Shown here one piece after another: positions 18,266 through 27,336 of a stretch of 64,000 bases of DNA. Location: assembly GCA_965218555.1 (NCBI GenBank), contig OZ244625.1, positions 744,001 to 808,000 on the forward strand. The letters run 5' to 3'. The DNA comes from JAPPLB01 sp965218555. Lineage in GTDB: Bacteria > Acidobacteriota > Terriglobia > Bryobacterales > UBA6623. Within the stretch, counting starts at the first letter, position 1. Every line of letters begins with the position of its first letter. Position numbers and translations under genes: made by a program. The notes below the pieces were generated by a model. That model was not told the origin of the DNA, ran no database searches, and saw nothing but the letters and a program-made list of their open reading frames with translations.

Positions 18266-18832
18266 ATGATCTCCCAACGGCTCATTGAACAAATCCACGA
18301 ATCCGCGAATCGGCTCACGAACGATTTGATCGAGCGGCTCCAATCCGACTCGCGCTCGACGGCCTATCGGAAGATTCCCCGCGAGCAGCTCATCGCGCTC
18401 AAGGACGATCTCTACCAGCACCTCGGAAGCTGGCTCAGCACCCGCTCGAAGAGCGCCGTGAAAACCCGCTACGTGCGACTCGGGCGGGAGCGCTATCTCG
18501 AAGGGATTCCCCTCAGCGAGTTGATCTTTGCCCTGTCGGTGACCAAGTCGATGCTCGTTGATTTCATACGTCACCGAATGCCGGGGCGGGCCGATGAACT
18601 GCACCTGGAGTATGATCTGGTGATTTCGATCGGTGAGTTCTTCGACGAGGCAATCTACTTCGCAGCGGTCGGTTATGACGACTCTCACCGAGCGCAACTC
18701 GCCGCTGCGTCGAGGTCCGGCGAAGAGGCCGACGAGGCTGTCGAGAAGAAGCAGCCCGGCCGGACGCACCAACCGATCGATGAAGACTGGGCCGTCAGCC
18801 GGTCCGGCCAGATCGGTGAGGCTTCAGGATAA
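18266..18832 (+). CDS. RsbR N-terminal-domain-like sensor protein
   Basis: A 188-residue all-helical protein matching the RsbRD N-terminal (non-heme globin-like) domain: ESANRLTNDLIERLQSD, then IPREQLIALKDDLYQHLGSWL, then RYVRLGRERYLEGIPLSELIFALSV and a long C-terminal helix. In stressosome proteins this domain sits before a STAS domain or a kinase; here it stands alone with a short polar tail. It could feed into a separate regulator, but no partner-switch gene is visible nearby. It is convergent with clpS, with a hairpin between them. Confidence 0.7.
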   Translation: MISQRLIEQIHESANRLTNDLIERLQSDSRSTAYRKIPREQLIALKDDLYQHLGSWLSTRSKSAVKTRYVRLGRERYLEGIPLSELIFALSVTKSMLVDFIRHRMPGRADELHLEYDLVISIGEFFDEAIYFAAVGYDDSHRAQLAAASRSGEEADEAVEKKQPGRTHQPIDEDWAVSRSGQIGEASG

Positions 18833-18840
18833 CGAGCGCT

Positions 18841-18880
18841 TAGCCTGCTTTTCTCACCAAGTGGTGCAAAGAGAAGGCTA
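18841..18880. terminator. bidirectional hairpin built on a MITE-type end
   Basis: The segment holds TAGCC...GGCTA, TTCTC...GAGAA and CACCA-AG-TGGTG complementary arms nested around one centre. It lies between the convergent RsbR-N-like gene (stop 18832) and clpS (ends 18878). Its left half, TTAGCCTGCTTTTCTCACC and following bases, matches the left end of the element at 16836 at nearly every position. A mobile-element terminus may therefore have been adopted as a transcription terminator. There is no long T tract, so strength is uncertain. Confidence 0.5.
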
Positions 18881-19216
18881 GTCAGCGGGCTCGATCAGAG
18901 CCGCCATGGAGCCGAGTGAGCGCGGCAGCCGCCGATCGGGTCCATAGGCGTGAATCTGGTCTCGCTTTTTCTCGGCTTCCTGTAACGAGCACGTGATCAG
19001 CCGCGTGTGCCCTTTGGTGTCCACCTCGACGGTGCGCGCGTAGGCCTTCTCTTCGGTGAACGAGAAGATCTCCGTCAACATCTCGATGACGTACTCGTAG
19101 GTGTGATCGTTGTCGTCGAGAAGGATGACGTGGTAGAGGCGCGCCAGCTCGTCTTCAGACTCGTGGCCCCTGCGAACGTCTTCCTCCACCTCGGGAATGG
19201 CAACAGCAGTGCTCAT
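18878..19216 (-). CDS. clpS: ATP-dependent Clp protease adaptor ClpS
   Basis: N-end-rule adaptor that binds substrates with bulky N-terminal residues and hands them to ClpA/ClpC. The 112 residues include the core YHVILLDDNDHTYEYVIEML, where the DDxxT/N-x-YV pattern forms the recognition pocket, and the VDTKGHTRLITCSLQEAEKK segment that docks on the unfoldase. The N-terminal tail of about 25 acidic residues is typical. It lies 104 bp downstream of rnr on the same strand. Confidence 0.92.
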   Translation of the reverse strand: MSTAVAIPEVEEDVRRGHESEDELARLYHVILLDDNDHTYEYVIEMLTEIFSFTEEKAYARTVEVDTKGHTRLITCSLQEAEKKRDQIHAYGPDRRLPRSLGSMAALIEPAD

Positions 19217-19320
19217 GGCTCTCTGGAATCGGCGGAAGTGGAAACTTCTTCAACGCCGGCTGATTGCTGTCGACTCGCCGCTTATGCTACCAGAAGCCTC
19301 CGAAGCGGCCAACCGTTGGT

Positions 19321-21636
19321 TCACGCCGGCCCAGGTGGAATTGCCTTCTTCGGCGGGACCCAGGAGAACTCCGCCCGCATGCCGTCGAACGTCACGCCGT
19401 CAGCGCGGACGTGGATGCGGTCGCCCAGAGTCAGCTTGAGCTTCGTGCGTTGATTGATGAGCGCGGGGGAAGACTCGCGATACTGGAACCGTCCCGGCAG
19501 GCTCTCGATCGGCACCAATCCTTCCACGAACAGCTCGATCAATTCGACGAACAGCCCCGCCTTGCTCACCTGAATGACGAGAGCTTCGAACTCTTCGCCG
19601 AGCCTCTTCTCCATGAATCGAGCCTTCTTCCATTCGATCAGCGCCCGCTCGGAATCGACGGCCCGGCGTTCGGTGAAGGAGGTTTCCCGGGCGATGGCGG
19701 CGAGTTCGCTTTCCGGGTACGGCGCTTGTACATCTCCTCCCGTGCAGGGGCTCGCGCCGTCCTCGTTGAGCAACTCCTTGAGAATCCGATGGACGACGAG
19801 ATCGGGATAGCGGCGGATCGGCGACGTGAAATGCGTGTACAGGTTCGTGGCGAGCGCGAAGTGGCTCTGATGTTTCTCGCTGTAGCGCGCCTGCTTGAGC
19901 GACCGCAGCATCAGATAGCTTAGGATTCGCTCTTCCGGTTTGCCCTCGATCCGCTTGATGAGCTTCTGATAATCCCGGGGCGACACATCAATCTTCGTGT
20001 CGGCGACCATCTCGGTTCGGTGAGCTCTGGAGCCGTCGCGCCGCCGCTGCGTTCGGCCGTATCGTCTTAAGGGAACATCGATGCCAAGGCTGTGACCGAA
20101 AGTGTGTGTGAGCTGTTCGAACTCGAGCACACGCTTCGCTTCCGGCTTCTCGTGGATGCGAAAGAGCATCGCATTTCCCAGAGGGGCCAGATGTCCCGCC
20201 ACGGCTTCGTTCGCGGCCAACATCAGTTCCTCGATGATGCGGTGCGCGGTATTCCTCTCGGCGCGCACGACACCGGTCATTTGGCCGAGATCGTCGAACT
20301 CGATCTCGGCCCCCGGAAGGTCGAAGTCGATCGAGCCGCGGCGCTCGCGGCGGCGATTCAGAATCATCGCGAGGTCGCGCATCTGCTCGAAGCGCTCGAC
20401 CAGTGGTCCGTATTCTCGCCGGAGGGCCTCGTCACCTTGGAGAATTGCGAAGACTTTCGTGTAGGTCATCCGCTCAACGCTCCGGATGATCCCTTCGCAG
20501 AAGTCGGCTTGTAAGACCTCGCCCTTGGCGTTGATATTCAACAGGACCGATATCACAAGGCGGTCCTGCTTCGGATGCAACGAGCAAATGCCCGTCGACA
20601 ACTCCGCGGGTAGCATCGGCACGGCCCGATCCGGGAAGTAGACGCTTGTACCGCGCTTGCGAGCCTCGGCATCGAGTGCTGAGCCCATCGCCACGTAGTG
20701 GCTGACGTCCGCAATATGGACTTGCAACACAAAACGGCCGTCGCCGAGTCGCTCGACCCAGACGGCGTCGTCGAAGTCACGCGCCGTCTCGCCATCGATG
20801 GTGACGATGTCAAGCTCGCGGAAATCTCGCCGCCGCTCGATTTCCTCGTCCGGAATCTTCTCAGAGATGGCTTCGACCTCGCGACGCACTTCCGCCGAGA
20901 ACCTGTGAGGCAGGTGAAAGCGCCGGATCATGATTTCGACATCGATGCCAAAGTCGTCGGGACGGCCGAGGACTTCAACGACCCGCCCTTCCGCCATCTG
21001 CCATCGCGTCGGAAACCGCACTACCTCGACGTTGACAATCAACCCGTCTAGCTCTTCCGCCGAGCTGACGTCGACTCGTTTCACGTCACCAAGTTGTTGC
21101 TCGAGTTCGTCCACGCCGGGCAGCTCCGAGCCGGGTGGAATCGTCACCTGCTCTCGCACGCGATCGTCATGCGGCGTCACGAAGCTGCCGTGCCGGGAAA
21201 AATGAAAGGCGCCGACGATGAAGCGGTTCGTGCGTTTCAAGATCCGCTCGATGCGGCCCTCGACTCGACCCCCGGAGCGAAACCGCGCGAGATGCACCAG
21301 CACGCGATCGTCGTGCATGGCGTCATTGATACCGCGATGCGGAATAAAAATGTCGCCTTCGACTTCAGGAATCGGGTGGTCAGGGACGACGAACCCGAAT
21401 CCCTTCGGGTGAAGGCTCAGACGCCCCGTGATGTATTCCGTATCGCTCCTGGGAACCGCGTATTGCCGGCTGCGGTACTCGACGAGGCGGCCGTCAGCGG
21501 AGAGCCGATCCAGGATCTGCTGGAGAGCGGCGCGCTTCCTGCCGCGAACACCAAGCTGGCGCGCCAGATGGTTGAAGTCCGATCGGCCCCGCGGCTGACG
21601 GCCGATATGCTCGATTAGCTCGTGGGCCTCCATCAC
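19321..21636 (-). CDS. rnr: ribonuclease R
   Basis: Processive 3'-5' exoribonuclease of the RNase II/R family, active on structured RNA. The 771 residues hold an N-terminal winged helix (about 1-70), OB/cold-shock domains (about 70-240; GRLSLHPKGFGFVVPD is characteristic), the RNB catalytic domain with metal-binding aspartates in DGETARDFDDAVW and IADVSHYVAMG, HFALATNLYTHFTSPIRRYPDL near the end of RNB, and a C-terminal S1 domain (EEFEALVIQVSKAGLFVEL). It precedes clpS. Confidence 0.96.
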   Translation of the reverse strand: MMEAHELIEHIGRQPRGRSDFNHLARQLGVRGRKRAALQQILDRLSADGRLVEYRSRQYAVPRSDTEYITGRLSLHPKGFGFVVPDHPIPEVEGDIFIPHRGINDAMHDDRVLVHLARFRSGGRVEGRIERILKRTNRFIVGAFHFSRHGSFVTPHDDRVREQVTIPPGSELPGVDELEQQLGDVKRVDVSSAEELDGLIVNVEVVRFPTRWQMAEGRVVEVLGRPDDFGIDVEIMIRRFHLPHRFSAEVRREVEAISEKIPDEEIERRRDFRELDIVTIDGETARDFDDAVWVERLGDGRFVLQVHIADVSHYVAMGSALDAEARKRGTSVYFPDRAVPMLPAELSTGICSLHPKQDRLVISVLLNINAKGEVLQADFCEGIIRSVERMTYTKVFAILQGDEALRREYGPLVERFEQMRDLAMILNRRRERRGSIDFDLPGAEIEFDDLGQMTGVVRAERNTAHRIIEELMLAANEAVAGHLAPLGNAMLFRIHEKPEAKRVLEFEQLTHTFGHSLGIDVPLRRYGRTQRRRDGSRAHRTEMVADTKIDVSPRDYQKLIKRIEGKPEERILSYLMLRSLKQARYSEKHQSHFALATNLYTHFTSPIRRYPDLVVHRILKELLNEDGASPCTGGDVQAPYPESELAAIARETSFTERRAVDSERALIEWKKARFMEKRLGEEFEALVIQVSKAGLFVELIELFVEGLVPIESLPGRFQYRESSPALINQRTKLKLTLGDRIHVRADGVTFDGMRAEFSWVPPKKAIPPGPA

Positions 21637-21709
21637 TTCACTATCGATGAGGGTGTCTCTGTCTGAATGCGGAGTTATGGCGCCGGCTCCAGGAACACCG
21701 GGGGGGAGG

Positions 21710-22381
21710 TTAGCGCGGTTTCTTCTCGAGCGTCTCGCCGGGCTTCAGCAGCGTGGGACGCTTGCTTTTCTGCTCCTGTTCCTCGATTTGCACTTTCTTC
21801 TCCAACTTCTCTACATCCTTGCGCCGCTCCGGAGTCATCAGAGCCCGTTGCCTTTCCTTCTCACTTGCGTCGGCTTCGAGGATCCGGCGTCCGCGGTCGC
21901 CGAGGTCTTCGAGCGCCAACTCCATACTGTCGCGGGTGATCTCGATGGCATCTTCGAGAACGAACTCGTAGCTCCAGTGCTCGTCGGCCGGATTCTCCCG
22001 GATCCGTTCCAGTGCGGCCAGGAATTCCTTCTCGCGTTCGGCCAGCGTCTCGAGAGCCTTGCTGAGATCCGCCTGGTCGGCCGCGGCGTCGTCGATCACG
22101 AGGTCGATTGCTTCGATGATGCGTCCGTACTCATCGAGGTTGCGGTGGATCAGTTTCGATCGGCTCGCATCTTCCTTGAGCAGCGCCTGCCGCACCAACT
22201 CGATCCGCAACCGCGCGAAATGCAGATACTGCCCGATGCGGTCGTTGGGCTCTTGATTCTCGCGGATCAGATCGGCTTCGTGATCCGTCAGAAAGTCGCG
22301 CCCCCCCCCGAAAAGGTCCTGTCCCGCGAGAGGGAAGCTCAGTAACAGCGTGGCAATCAACAAAGCGCCGGGATATTTCAT
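21710..22381 (-). CDS. secreted helical protein, unknown function
   Basis: A 223-residue protein with a signal peptide (MKYPGALLIATLLLSFPLAG) and a mature part that is almost wholly charged helix, rich in Glu, Arg and Leu, with coiled-coil character (DLSKALETLAEREKEFLAALERI). The C-terminus is Lys-rich (KLEKKVQIEEQEQKSKRP). It is the last gene of a minus-strand run with the 151-residue exported protein (10 bp upstream) and the TPR protein, so the three probably act together in the periplasm. A C10 run at about 22302-22311 lies in the FGGGRD codons. I do not recognise a family. Confidence 0.72.
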   Translation of the reverse strand: MKYPGALLIATLLLSFPLAGQDLFGGGRDFLTDHEADLIRENQEPNDRIGQYLHFARLRIELVRQALLKEDASRSKLIHRNLDEYGRIIEAIDLVIDDAAADQADLSKALETLAEREKEFLAALERIRENPADEHWSYEFVLEDAIEITRDSMELALEDLGDRGRRILEADASEKERQRALMTPERRKDVEKLEKKVQIEEQEQKSKRPTLLKPGETLEKKPR

Positions 22382-22391
22382 GTTTACCTCG

Positions 22392-22847
22392 CTAGTTCTT
22401 CCTTTTTTTGGTCATGATCGCCATCAGTAACTTCTGGTTCAGTTGCTCGATGCGGGCCCGCACGGCCAGTAATTGATCACGCTCGTCGAAACTCAGTTTC
22501 TTTTCCAGATCATCCAGGTCCCGCAGCAGCTTCCGTGTGGCGATCTCCACGACCTTGAACGGTTTCGACTTCTTCCATGCCGGCTTGCCGGTTGCCTGCA
22601 GGGACTCATTGGCCAACTCCACAGCAGCCTGTATCTCCAACAGCAGCGCAGCGCCTTCGCCGCTGTTACCCTCCCGATACAGGGTCTCCACCCGGCTTAC
22701 CGATGCACGCGCATAACGGATCGCCAGCCGAGCCCGCTTTTCGAGCTGGACCTCCCCTTTGACGGCCTCCAACCCCGGAGCGGTTTCCCCCGCCCCCGGC
22801 GCCGCCAGCAGCACGACGGCCACAATCGCTGCAAGACGCAGCGTCAT
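22392..22847 (-). CDS. exported helical protein, unknown function
   Basis: A 151-residue protein from ATG 22847, chosen because it overlaps the TPR gene's TGA by four bases (ATGA) and starts a clear signal peptide (MTLRLAAIVAVVLLAAPGAG). A longer in-frame extension upstream lies inside the TPR gene. The mature part is helical and charged (LAIRYARASVSRVETLYREG, LLRDLDDLEKKLSFDERDQL). The pattern resembles its downstream neighbour, suggesting related periplasmic helical proteins. No family recognised. Confidence 0.75.
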   Translation of the reverse strand: MTLRLAAIVAVVLLAAPGAGETAPGLEAVKGEVQLEKRARLAIRYARASVSRVETLYREGNSGEGAALLLEIQAAVELANESLQATGKPAWKKSKPFKVVEIATRKLLRDLDDLEKKLSFDERDQLLAVRARIEQLNQKLLMAIMTKKRKN

Positions 22848-24076
22848 CGCGGATCGAGGACCTTCTTGATGACTTTGATGCGCTGCTGCGATTTCCACTC
22901 CTCGTCTTGCATGCCCGGATTCGTGGCCAGGAACTCCTGGTAGCTCGTCAACGCCTGCTCGTACATCTGCATCTTGTCTTCGGTGATCGCTCGCAGATAG
23001 AGCGCCGCCGGCTTGAGGGGCGCTTTCCCCTGGGCCTGCATGAGCGCCTTCAGTGTTCCCGGGAAGTTCTCCAGTTTGTAGAGGGTGAACGCCAATCCGT
23101 TCCAAGCGTCGACCTGATCGGGCGCGCGCTTGACCGCGGTGTAGTAGTGCTGCGCCGCAGTCTCCGTTTCACCGGCATGCAGCAGGACGTTGGCGTAGCG
23201 AACCAGCAGTTCCGTGTTGGAGGGATCGTTGTGCAAAGCGTCGCGCAGCAGCCGTAGCGCCTCGCCGCGGCGGTCGGTCAGTAGGAACGCCAGCGCCAGA
23301 GCCTCCCGATTCGCTGGAGTCGGTTTGCGCTCAACCACCGGAGCCAGTGCTGCGATCGCTTCCTCGTACCGCGCTTGGTTCATCAGCAGGATGCCCAATC
23401 GCTCACGGACATGATCCGCATCGCTGTTTGCCGTGAGGTACTCGCTGTAGAGCGACAGGGCTTGATCGACATCGCCTTGTTCTTCCAACGTCTCGGCTAG
23501 TCCGAGCAGTAAATTGGCGATCTTCGGATCGACGGCTGACGCCCGGCGATACGCCTGTGCGGCTTCCGTGAACCGCCCGCTCCGTTCCAGCGATTGCCCC
23601 AAGCCGAGCGCTGCGTCGGCTGAAGAGGCGTCCAGTTCCAGCACCCGCTGAAATGCCCGAACCGCATCATCGAAACGACGTGCGTCAAGCAACGCCTGCG
23701 CCAGGAAAAGCCGAAAGCGAGCATCATCCGGACGCGCCTGCGTGACGGCCTGCAGGTGCGGCAATGCTTCCTGCGCGCTGCCGTTCTGCATGAGTAGCAG
23801 GCTGAGGTTCACCTGAGCCGCTATCAGATCGGGCTTTGCGTCGACGACTTGGCGGTAACCCTCGATCGCCTTGTCGTGCTCTTCGAGACGCGTATATGCG
23901 TAGGCGAGCTGGAACCGCGTTTCGTGATCGTCCGGGCTTTCCGTGAGAACTTTCTCCAGCAGTTCCGCGGCAAGCACGAAGTTTTCGTCTTCGAGCGCCT
24001 GGTTCGCCTGCTGAACCCATTCGTGGGAAGCGGCGGCGACCGTGATCGCCATCAACAGCGCCGCGAGCCACTTCAT
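22844..24076 (-). CDS. exported tetratricopeptide-repeat protein
   Basis: About 410 residues: a signal peptide (MKWLAALLMAITVAAAS) followed by roughly ten TPR units spanning most of the protein. Examples are DHETRFQLAYAYTRLEEHD, LIAAQVNLSLLLMQNGSAQ and SADAALGLGQSLERSGRFT, each with the W/L-G-Y-A-F-A-P spacing. It probably scaffolds protein interactions in the periplasm. The ATG at 24076 is preferred; an in-frame GTG at 24082 would add two residues. It is coupled by a 4-bp overlap to the exported helical protein downstream, forming a three-gene exported-protein operon. Confidence 0.88.
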   Translation of the reverse strand: MKWLAALLMAITVAAASHEWVQQANQALEDENFVLAAELLEKVLTESPDDHETRFQLAYAYTRLEEHDKAIEGYRQVVDAKPDLIAAQVNLSLLLMQNGSAQEALPHLQAVTQARPDDARFRLFLAQALLDARRFDDAVRAFQRVLELDASSADAALGLGQSLERSGRFTEAAQAYRRASAVDPKIANLLLGLAETLEEQGDVDQALSLYSEYLTANSDADHVRERLGILLMNQARYEEAIAALAPVVERKPTPANREALALAFLLTDRRGEALRLLRDALHNDPSNTELLVRYANVLLHAGETETAAQHYYTAVKRAPDQVDAWNGLAFTLYKLENFPGTLKALMQAQGKAPLKPAALYLRAITEDKMQMYEQALTSYQEFLATNPGMQDEEWKSQQRIKVIKKVLDPR

Positions 24077-24166
24077 GCCCACATTCTATCAGCGGGTTTT
24101 TTGGTTCCTGTGATGGCGCGAACAGCCCCTCCGACACACGCAGTCTGACATGAACTCGATACCATA

Positions 24167-25021
24167 ATGGTGCCCATGCCGGTCATTGACACGCACGCAC
24201 ATCTCTTCTCTCCGGACGAAAAAAAGTATCCGCCAAGGCCCAAACCGGCGCGGCCTCCTGCCGGAACCGGGACGTTGGAACACGTCCGGCGGGAGATGGA
24301 AGCCAACGGAGTCGACCGCATCTGCGCGGTGCAGGTCAGTGGATTCTACGGTTTCGACAACCGCTTCATTTGCGACGCATCAAAGGCTCATCCCGATTGG
24401 ATTGCCGGAATCTGCACCTTGGATCCCAATGATCCCCACAGCCCCGGGTTGTTGGAGCAGTACGTCCGCGACTATGGGATTCGCGGAGTCCGCAGCGTCC
24501 CCGGTCGCGGCCCCGATGGACGGCAACTCGACCACCCGGGCGTTCGCGCGCTTTGGAAGACGGCGCTCGACAACGGCATCACCGTCAACCTGCAAATCGG
24601 CTACGAGCATGCCGGCGAAGCAGACCGGCTGCTGGGCGAGTTCCCGGACCTCCGCGTCGCGCTCGACCATACGCTCCGCATGCAGGCCGACGGCCCGGTT
24701 GCGGAGACCCTGACCACGCTGCGCAAACTCGGTCGCCGCAAGAATTGCCATACGAAGATGTCGTTCATCGCAAACGGTCCGCGAGGATGCCAGGACGGTT
24801 ACCCCTGCCGCAGCTTCCACAAGGTCGTGATGGAGGTCGTCGACATCTTCGGTCCCGAGCGTTGCGCCTGGGGAGCGCACTTCCCGCTCGAGAAGTACTC
24901 ACCCGCACTGACCTACGCCCAGGCTCTGCGGATCTATCAGGAAGAATTGCCGTTGCGTGCTGAGGCGCGAGCGGCCATCTTGGGTGGCACGGCGGACAAG
25001 CTCTATTTCCCGCCTCGATAG
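24167..25021 (+). CDS. amidohydrolase 2 (TIM-barrel) family protein
   Basis: A 284-residue amidohydrolase-2-type enzyme, the family of metal-dependent hydrolases and decarboxylases. The metal-binding H-x-H is at the start (VIDTHAHLFSP). Barrel strands continue with ICTLDPNDPHSPG and GIRGVRSVPGRGPDG. The C-terminal metal Asp, normally in a G-S/T-D-F/W-P motif, is replaced: the protein reads WGAHFPLEKY. The active site may therefore be altered. ATG 24167 or 24176 could be used. The gene is divergent from the TPR operon. Substrate unknown. Confidence 0.82.
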   Translation: MVPMPVIDTHAHLFSPDEKKYPPRPKPARPPAGTGTLEHVRREMEANGVDRICAVQVSGFYGFDNRFICDASKAHPDWIAGICTLDPNDPHSPGLLEQYVRDYGIRGVRSVPGRGPDGRQLDHPGVRALWKTALDNGITVNLQIGYEHAGEADRLLGEFPDLRVALDHTLRMQADGPVAETLTTLRKLGRRKNCHTKMSFIANGPRGCQDGYPCRSFHKVVMEVVDIFGPERCAWGAHFPLEKYSPALTYAQALRIYQEELPLRAEARAAILGGTADKLYFPPR

Positions 25022-25078
25022 GTCCGCGAGCACCGTGCGGCCTCTTCGAAGCCGTCAGCGCGAGCACAGCAGCCGTCT

Positions 25079-26254
25079 TCAGGAACCCGGTCCTGCGCGG
25101 ACAAATGACGACGGCTTGCCACCGAACTTGAGGGTTTGCCGGTCCCGCCAGCGGTCGATGATCGAGACCTGATGCACGCAGGAGATCGTGCAATAGGGAG
25201 CGCAGCCTTTCTCGGTCATGTACTCCCGCCGGATGTCCTTTCGCGTGTATTGCTCGAGCGGAATCGCCGGATGCCCGCGCTGCTGCGAGCAGTAATGGAC
25301 GAGTCCGTCCTCGCAGACATAGAGATAGCGCGCGCCGGCGCGGCACCACCACCAACGGTTCGGCTTGCCTTTGACCAGGTGGTCCTGAAACGGGTTGTAC
25401 TTGTTGATGCGCCCGAAGGAACTCTTGCCCAGGTCGCGGACCTGCTCGAAGATGCTCTTCTGATGGGGACTCAGCGGATTCAACTGTCCACTCCCGTCGT
25501 GAATGATGCCGACCGTGGTGGCCAGTCCATATTCTTGTGCGCGGCGGGCCACCTGCAAGGCGTCGTCGGGACAGCGGATCTTCGCTCCGAGCACGGAATT
25601 GATGTTGATGTGAAAGTCCGCGTGCTCGGCCAACATCGCGAGCTTCTTGTCGAGCACCTTAAGGCTTTTCTTCGACACATCGTCGGGCTGCACGTTGTCG
25701 ACGCTGATCTGCAGATGGTCGAGTCCGGCCTCGTTCAGCCGCCGGATGCGGTCCGGCATCAGGTAATAGCCGTTCGTGAGAAGTCCCGCGATCATGCCGT
25801 GCTTGCGGATACGCCGGATGACGTCATCCAAATCGGGGTGCAGCATCGGCTCGCCGCCGCTCAGCGTGATGATGCTGGCGCCGAGTCCGGCCAGGTAGTC
25901 GATCCGGCGGAACAGATCACGGGTCGGCACTGGCGGAGAGTGGTCATCGAATTCGTTGCAGTAGGTGCACGAAAGATTGCAGCGGCGTATCGGAATCAGG
26001 TGGACCAGAATCGGATGGTCCCTGTGCGCCAGCCCGTAGGCGACCATCCGGATCTCACGGACTTTGCGGCGCAACGTCAGCCACTTGCGTCGCAAGGTGG
26101 AGGCTCGCCGGGTAACTACGGGTTCCATACCGCCCTCCACTTCTGACGGTCTCTTGCTTGATCCCTTCCCGTTGCTGTCGGAGTGGGACGAGGTGCTCTT
26201 CAGGGCTCGTTGACGGGTCCATCGTAGCAAAAGCGCCAAGCTTTCGTTCGCCAT
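25079..26254 (-). CDS. radical SAM / SPASM-like protein
   Basis: About 391 residues from ATG 26254; a later ATG at 26128 has a better GGAGGG Shine-Dalgarno. The radical SAM cluster motif is RRCNLSCTYCNEF, with Cys at about 92, 96 and 99. SAM-binding GGEP follows (ITLSGGEPMLHPDLDDV). The C-terminal third carries further cysteines in a SPASM-like spread (CRAGARYLYVCEDG, HYCSQQRG, CAPYCTISCVHQ), so it may bind auxiliary Fe-S clusters. Such proteins modify peptides or small molecules. No precursor peptide gene is evident beside it, so the substrate is unknown. Confidence 0.85.
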   Translation of the reverse strand: MANESLALLLRWTRQRALKSTSSHSDSNGKGSSKRPSEVEGGMEPVVTRRASTLRRKWLTLRRKVREIRMVAYGLAHRDHPILVHLIPIRRCNLSCTYCNEFDDHSPPVPTRDLFRRIDYLAGLGASIITLSGGEPMLHPDLDDVIRRIRKHGMIAGLLTNGYYLMPDRIRRLNEAGLDHLQISVDNVQPDDVSKKSLKVLDKKLAMLAEHADFHININSVLGAKIRCPDDALQVARRAQEYGLATTVGIIHDGSGQLNPLSPHQKSIFEQVRDLGKSSFGRINKYNPFQDHLVKGKPNRWWWCRAGARYLYVCEDGLVHYCSQQRGHPAIPLEQYTRKDIRREYMTEKGCAPYCTISCVHQVSIIDRWRDRQTLKFGGKPSSFVRAGPGS

Positions 26255-26263
26255 GGTCGTCAA

Positions 26264-27336
26264 GGAGCACTCTCTGTTGTTTCCTGTTAAAAAGCACGTG
26301 CGTTCCCGGAAGGGAAGGCTGCCTCAGGCGAGAGGTGAAAAGGAGGGTTGGAAACGGCTGGTCTTGAATCCGATGGCCCTCGCGGGCTTTGTAGGTCCAC
26401 AGGAGGGACGTTACCGGCAAGCCTCAAAGGGGACACTTCTATCGAGCTAACTCCGGAGACATTTCTATCGAGGCTTGGCAAGGAGACTCCTCGGCGTGTC
26501 GGCGCAATGTGAGAAGTTCCCCTGGTGAGCCAAGGAGAACGTTCCTTTTCGGCTTGAGGTACTGAAGCCCTTCAGTCTTGTTTTAGCCGCCCCGGCCTGC
26601 ATAGCATGAGGACAGCGAGGCGGGAATCATCCAGATCGACTTCCCGTCACCGCGACGCTCGCCTCTGGCGGCGGCCGCCCCCCGCGCGCCGCCGTCATCC
26701 TGGCCCTCGCGGAGGAAAAAGCGGAGAAGAAAATCGAGGAGGTGAGATCACGCCCATGCGTCTGCAACGAAGTTTGTTCTTCGTAGCGCCGGCAACCCCG
26801 GCCGGCAGGCCCTCTCGCCGCCAGCCCGGCGAGACCGTCCAGGCCCTCCCCGGCCGACCCGGCCGGGCCGGCTGCGGTCTGCCCGGCGCCCCCATGCTGC
26901 CCAAGGCTGCCGCGCCCGAGGCCGTTCGTGCTGTCGAAAAGAGCCGCACAGGATGCGTGGGCGCTGTGGGCCGACGACCTTTGGCCCAGGCGCATCGAGG
27001 GCGCGTCTTGGTCGCAAATCAGGTGTCGGAATGGCCGTTCGGTTCGCCGTGGGTGCGCAAGGGTCGCACAACCAAAAACCGCCGCGCCCACCTCCCAGTC
27101 ACTGCTTGCCTTCCCGCTGCTTCCCACTATTGACTGCTCACTTCTGTCCACTATTGCCCGGAATTGCGCGGCAAAAAATATTGCCTCTGAGCAAGTGTTC
27201 AAGCGCCGTTAGCTGGGAAATCCCGGTATTGTGTGCAGAATCCCGTGTCTGCGGTCGGCCGCACGAAGTGCACCGTTCGCCGTAGCTCCCGTCGCCCTGC
27301 GGACTGCTTCCGCTACGGCGAACGCACAATGAACCC
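26264..27336. other. non-coding/decayed island with IS-like ends and hairpin
   Basis: I see no convincing protein here; reading frames on both strands are low-complexity and match no family I know. At 26426-26471 two motifs, GGGGACACTTCTATCGAG and GGAGACATTTCTATCGAG, lie in direct order about 28 bp apart. A related pair, GGGGAACGTTCTAG and GGAGACACTTCC, lies at about 27349-27386, roughly 920 bp away in the same orientation. Such motifs are common at IS481/IS3-like transposon ends. The remainder is GC-rich sequence without recognised features, apart from the hairpin at 27274-27324. Confidence 0.5.
27274..27324. repeat. 13-bp perfect inverted repeat (REP-like hairpin)
   Basis: CGTTCGCCGTAGC at 27274-27286 is the exact reverse complement of GCTACGGCGAACG at 27312-27324, with a 25-nt GC-rich spacer. 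It could be a transposon end, a REP-type element or a structured RNA. It stands inside a decayed intergenic island, so a mobile-element origin is the simplest view. Confidence 0.6.

Noticed and set aside
26606..27202. Long overlapping open frames on both strands
   Set aside because: Low-complexity Arg/Pro/Ser composition expected from GC-rich non-coding DNA; no recognisable motif or ribosome-binding site.
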